Shown here: piece after piece, positions 6,747 to 8,851 of the stretch | Layout: the number at the start of each line of letters is the position of its first letter | Numbering within the stretch: position 1 is the stretch's first letter | Assembly: GCA_020062205.1 (NCBI GenBank) | Contig: JAGUWT010000226.1 | Span: 1-8,851 of the forward strand | From: Thermodesulfovibrionales bacterium | GTDB lineage: Bacteria; Nitrospirota; Thermodesulfovibrionia; Thermodesulfovibrionales; SM23-35 | DNA: 8,851 nt | Direction: 5' to 3' | Translations under genes and position numbers: made by a program | The notes under the pieces: model-generated | The model's database searches: none | What the model saw: the letters and a program-made list of their open reading frames with translations, nothing else | Told to the model about the DNA's origin: nothing

Positions 6747-7178
6747 TTATTTTTTCTTTGCTGGTTTAGCCCGTTTTTCTAATTGTTCCTCTTTAGATTC
6801 TGGTGTTACTGGCTTGATGGCAATACTTTTTGCAATATTTTTCCCGTCAATCTTTGTATATTTGACAACCACCTTATCGCCTGTCTTTATATCAGCGAAA
6901 GACTTATTTTCTTTTTCCTTCATAATCTTTGTTTTATCGTCAATCGTGATGACAGCCTCCACAACCTTATCCCTGATTTTCTTAGTTACAGTTATTGAAT
7001 GAGTAATAGTATTAACTGCACTAACCCCACCCGTAATTTGCTGTGCTTTTGATGCAACCGGAAGTTTCAACACTCCAGGTGGAGTTGTCTCTGTTTTTTT
7101 CTCTTCTACCGCAAAGGATGCTGAGTTGATGGCAAGCGAAAAAATTACAAATAGTATGATAGTGATAACATTTTTCAC
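6747..7178 (-). CDS. Small exported protein, DUF5666-like, function unknown
   Basis: This 143-residue protein starts with a signal peptide ('MKNVITIILFVIFSLAINSA', then SFA), so it is probably periplasmic. The mature part has a Thr/Pro/Val linker, then a beta-rich stretch: 'GGVSAVNTITHSITVTK', 'VEAVITIDDKTKI', 'DIKTGDKVVVKYTKIDGKNIAKSIAI'. That pattern of a short beta-barrel with a 'tGDkV.V' turn is typical of DUF5666-like proteins. It ends in a lysine-rich tail ('KRAKPAKKK'). I chose the GTG at 7178 because AGGAGG is then eight bases upstream. An in-frame GTG at 7187 overlaps the AGGAGG itself and is unlikely. It is transcribed towards the Hmc operon and has its own terminator, so it is not part of that operon. 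I do not know its role. Confidence 0.75.
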   Translation of the reverse strand: MKNVITIILFVIFSLAINSASFAVEEKKTETTPPGVLKLPVASKAQQITGGVSAVNTITHSITVTKKIRDKVVEAVITIDDKTKIMKEKENKSFADIKTGDKVVVKYTKIDGKNIAKSIAIKPVTPESKEEQLEKRAKPAKKK

Positions 7179-7222
7179 TAAAATCACCTCCTTTCATTCA
7201 TATGCATATTAGCAGTTCTGTC

Positions 7223-7242
7223 ATTCCCGCGCAGGCGGGAAT
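7223..7242. repeat. REP-like palindrome
   Basis: ATTCCCGC (7223-7230) and GCGGGAAT (7235-7242) form a perfect 8-bp stem around GCAG. It is far more GC-rich than its surroundings. The motif 'TCATTCCCGCGCAGGCGGGAAT' type is familiar as an interspersed extragenic palindrome in many environmental bacterial genomes; that is from memory and not checked here. It would lie in the 5' leader of the minus-strand gene if the promoter at about 7297 is right. Confidence 0.6.
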
Positions 7243-7296
7243 TCAGTCACTTATGATTTTCAACTTTTTTACGAATAAACCGAATATTTTAATCAG

Positions 7297-7325
7297 ATTA
7301 TACAATAAAACAATTCGGAGTTGAA
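7297..7325 (-). promoter_or_regulatory. Candidate promoter of the DUF5666-like gene
   Basis: On the minus strand a perfect TATAAT (complement of 7297-7302) is preceded at 17-bp spacing by a weak -35 (TTCAAC, 7325-7320). The transcript would have a leader of about 110 bases that includes the REP-like hairpin. The -10 match is good but the -35 is poor in an AT-rich region. Confidence 0.35.
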
Positions 7326-7373
7326 ACAATATAATGATAGAGAAAATCCATGTGCTTATGTGACTTAATTTTC

Positions 7374-7403
7374 TTGACATACATATTTAAAATAGTTTAT
7401 ATA
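7374..7403 (+). promoter_or_regulatory. Candidate promoter of the permease-thioredoxin-arsR operon
   Basis: A perfect TTGACA (7374-7379) is followed at 18 bp by TATATA (7398-7403), with TTTATA at 16 bp as an alternative. The start of transcription would fall at about 7409-7412, almost on the permease ATG at 7414. The AT-rich stretch between and after the boxes is where an ArsR operator would be expected, but no convincing inverted repeat stands out. Confidence 0.55.
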
Positions 7404-7413
7404 TAAAATAGAA

Positions 7414-8364
7414 ATGATAAAGAAAGTTGCAGAGTATCTAACATATAATATACTTCCATTAGAGCATGGTTCACGCCTCGCAGATGTCCTTGAATTCTTT
7501 ATTTATGATACGATCAAGATATTCCTCCTGCTCTCAATTATAATATTTGCTGTATCAATTATCAGGAGCTATTTCCCTCCTGAAAAGACGAAGAGGATCT
7601 TATCTCATAAAAAAGAATTTATAGGTAACATCCTTGCAGCCTTACTTGGCATAGTCACCCCATTTTGTTCATGTTCTGCGGTTCCGCTGTTTATAGGGTT
7701 TATGGAAGCAGGTGTTCCTCTCGGTGTAACCTTTTCTTTTCTCATCTCATCTCCTATGGTTAACGAGGTAGCAGTTGTTCTTCTGTTTGGTCTTTTCGGC
7801 TGGAAAGTAACGACAATCTATATTGGTACAGGTCTTTTTGTGGCGATACTCGGGGGTTTTATTATTGGAAAACTCAAACTCGAAAAATGGGTTGAAGAAT
7901 ATGTTTATAAAATTCACGATGGAAAGGAATATGAAATAATCAAACAGAGCTTTGAGGAAAGGCTCCAATATGCAAAAGACAATACAATAGACATATTAAA
8001 AAGGGTATGGCTTTTTATCATTATAGCCATTGGTATCGGTGGATTCATACATGGGTATGTACCTGAGGATTTCCTTTCGTATTACGCAGGCAAAGGAAAT
8101 CCCCTGGCAGTGCCTGTTGCTGTGGCAATCGGCGTACCGCTTTACGCAAATGCTGCTGGAGTTATTCCCATTGTCTATGCATTGATGGAAAAGGGCATGA
8201 GCATGGGAACAGTTCTTGCTTTTATGATGGCAGTCACCGCATTGTCACTTCCTGAGATGATAATCCTGAGAAAGGTCTTAAAAGTTCCACTGCTTGGTGT
8301 ATTTGTCGGGATAATGACTGTAACCATAATAGCCGTTGGCTATTTATTTAATGCAATTTTGTAG
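7414..8364 (+). CDS. Permease of the UPF0718/DUF318 (ArsP-like) family
   Basis: This 316-residue inner-membrane protein has about eight helices in two related halves around a hydrophilic middle loop (about 154-195). The first half has 'TPFCSCSAVPLFIGFMEAGV' (82-101) with the C85/C87 pair, then 'SSPMVNEVA'. The second half has 'GVPLYANAAGVIPIVYALME' (240-259) and 'LSLPEMIILRK'. These are hallmarks of the family that includes ArsP organoarsenical exporters and many uncharacterised permeases. The CSC pair is a plausible soft-metal or arsenite site. The start at 7414 gives the expected family N-terminus, but no ribosome binding site precedes it and the likely promoter sits directly upstream, so the message may be leaderless. 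Eleven bases separate it from the thioredoxin-fold gene, and arsR follows, pointing to metalloid or metal efflux. The substrate is unknown. Confidence 0.82.
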   Translation: MIKKVAEYLTYNILPLEHGSRLADVLEFFIYDTIKIFLLLSIIIFAVSIIRSYFPPEKTKRILSHKKEFIGNILAALLGIVTPFCSCSAVPLFIGFMEAGVPLGVTFSFLISSPMVNEVAVVLLFGLFGWKVTTIYIGTGLFVAILGGFIIGKLKLEKWVEEYVYKIHDGKEYEIIKQSFEERLQYAKDNTIDILKRVWLFIIIAIGIGGFIHGYVPEDFLSYYAGKGNPLAVPVAVAIGVPLYANAAGVIPIVYALMEKGMSMGTVLAFMMAVTALSLPEMIILRKVLKVPLLGVFVGIMTVTIIAVGYLFNAIL

Positions 8365-8375
8365 GAGGTTTGTTT

Positions 8376-8618
8376 ATGGAAATCAGAGTCTTAGGGCCGG
8401 GTTGTCCAAACTGTCACAAGATGGAGGAACTTACGACAAAGGCAGTAAATGAGCTTGGCATTGATGCAAAGGTGGATAAAATAACAGATATTAAGGAGAT
8501 TATGAAATACACCATGTCAACCCCTGCCCTTGTTATTAATGGGAAACTTAAGCATGCAGGGAGACCGCTGCCAAACCTTGAAAAGGTGAAGGAGCTGATA
8601 CAGCAGGAAAAAATCTGA
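8376..8618 (+). CDS. Small thioredoxin-fold protein (CPNC active site)
   Basis: This 80-residue cytoplasmic protein starts 'MEIRVLGPGCPNCHKMEELT'. It has a CxxC redox site (C10, C13), a helix, and the 'STPALVINGKL' stretch with the cis-Pro typical of thioredoxin folds. It belongs to the small 'redox-active disulfide protein 2' type often found beside UPF0718 permeases. It may supply reducing power to, or carry metal for, the permease; this is inferred from neighbours. The ATG at 8376 has GGAGG (8364-8368) seven bases upstream, while an in-frame TTG at 8370 overlaps the spacer. Its stop is TGA, which shows that TGA works as a stop in this genome. The arsR start follows 12 bases later. Confidence 0.85.
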   Translation: MEIRVLGPGCPNCHKMEELTTKAVNELGIDAKVDKITDIKEIMKYTMSTPALVINGKLKHAGRPLPNLEKVKELIQQEKI

Positions 8619-8630
8619 AAGGATAAGAAG

Positions 8631-8851
8631 ATGGATACTGTTCTCACTATCTTTAAAGCTTTGTCTGATGAAACACGTTTGAGGATTCTCAAACTTCTCG
8701 AACATGGAGAATTATGCGTATGCGACATTGTTGCAGCCCTCGACATGATCCAGCCAAAGGTATCTTTTCATCTCGGTGTGCTAAGAGAAGCAGGTCTGAT
8801 TAAGGACAGAAGACAGGGTAAATGGATTCATTACTGTATTGATGATTCAGA
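8631..8851 (+). CDS. arsR: ArsR-family transcriptional repressor (3' end beyond the window)
   Basis: The first 73 residues are visible and the frame is open to the end of the window. They show an ArsR/SmtB winged helix: 'LSDETRLRILKLL' (11-23), then 'ELCVCDIV' (27-34) with C29 and C31, then the recognition helix 'QPKVSFHLGVLREAGLI'. The CVC motif at the start of the alpha-3 helix is the As(III)/Sb(III) sensing site of classical ArsR. The third Cys, if present as in the R773 type, is not at the same place here. An AAAGGA precedes the ATG. As the third gene of the operon it likely represses the promoter at about 7374 and releases it on binding metalloid. Other soft metals cannot be ruled out. 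Confidence 0.85.
   Translation, partial: MDTVLTIFKALSDETRLRILKLLEHGELCVCDIVAALDMIQPKVSFHLGVLREAGLIKDRRQGKWIHYCIDDS

Noticed and set aside
7381..7410. An ArsR operator in the AT-rich stretch upstream of the permease
   Set aside because: Only the outer ATAT ends match as an inverted repeat. In such AT-rich sequence this is not above chance.

Overview
The window reads as part of the chromosome of an anaerobic, sulfate-reducing-type bacterium. It is moderately AT-rich and probably from Desulfobacterota or Nitrospirota; the phylum is an inference from the gene content, not a marker-based call. The main evidence is an almost complete transmembrane electron-transfer operon of the Hmc (high-molecular-weight cytochrome) class. 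It includes a 562-residue cytochrome with 16 CXXCH haem sites, which is the haem number known for HmcA.

Positions 1-6560 (+ strand) form one tight operon. It holds the 3' end of a WD40/TolB-like beta-propeller gene resembling TmcD, then hmcE (NarI-like membrane cytochrome b), hmcF (HdrD-like cytoplasmic Fe-S protein), hmcA (periplasmic 16-haem cytochrome c), a 38-codon hmcD, hmcB (Tat-exported four-cluster ferredoxin with a C-terminal anchor) and hmcC (NrfD-type membrane subunit). The order E-F-A-D-B-C differs from the A-B-C-D-E-F order of Desulfovibrio vulgaris. The likely job is to pass electrons between a periplasmic c-type cytochrome pool, the membrane/quinone pool and a cytoplasmic disulfide-type acceptor on HmcF.

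The most striking point is in hmcF. Its reading frame is interrupted by an in-frame TGA at 1943-1945, exactly where the HdrD/DsrK/TmcB/HmcF family has the Cys of its 'ECGH' motif. A perfect 8-bp stem with a GUU loop (1960-1978) follows at the distance expected of a bacterial SECIS, and the frame stays open with all downstream CCG-domain ligands intact. I read hmcF as a 461-residue selenoprotein rather than a broken gene.

Positions 6561-6746 lie between convergent genes. They contain a hairpin after hmcC and a clear intrinsic terminator for the minus-strand gene. Positions 6747-7178 (- strand) encode a small exported DUF5666-like protein of unknown role. Positions 7179-7413 are a divergent intergenic region with a REP-like palindrome and candidate promoters on both strands.

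Positions 7414-8851 (+ strand) hold a second operon: an eight-or-so-helix permease of the UPF0718/DUF318 (ArsP-like) family, an 80-residue thioredoxin-fold protein with a CPNC site, and the 5' part of an ArsR-family repressor with a CVC metalloid-binding motif. This looks like a metalloid- or metal-responsive efflux module controlled by its own ArsR. No tRNA, rRNA, insertion sequence or CRISPR array was seen.
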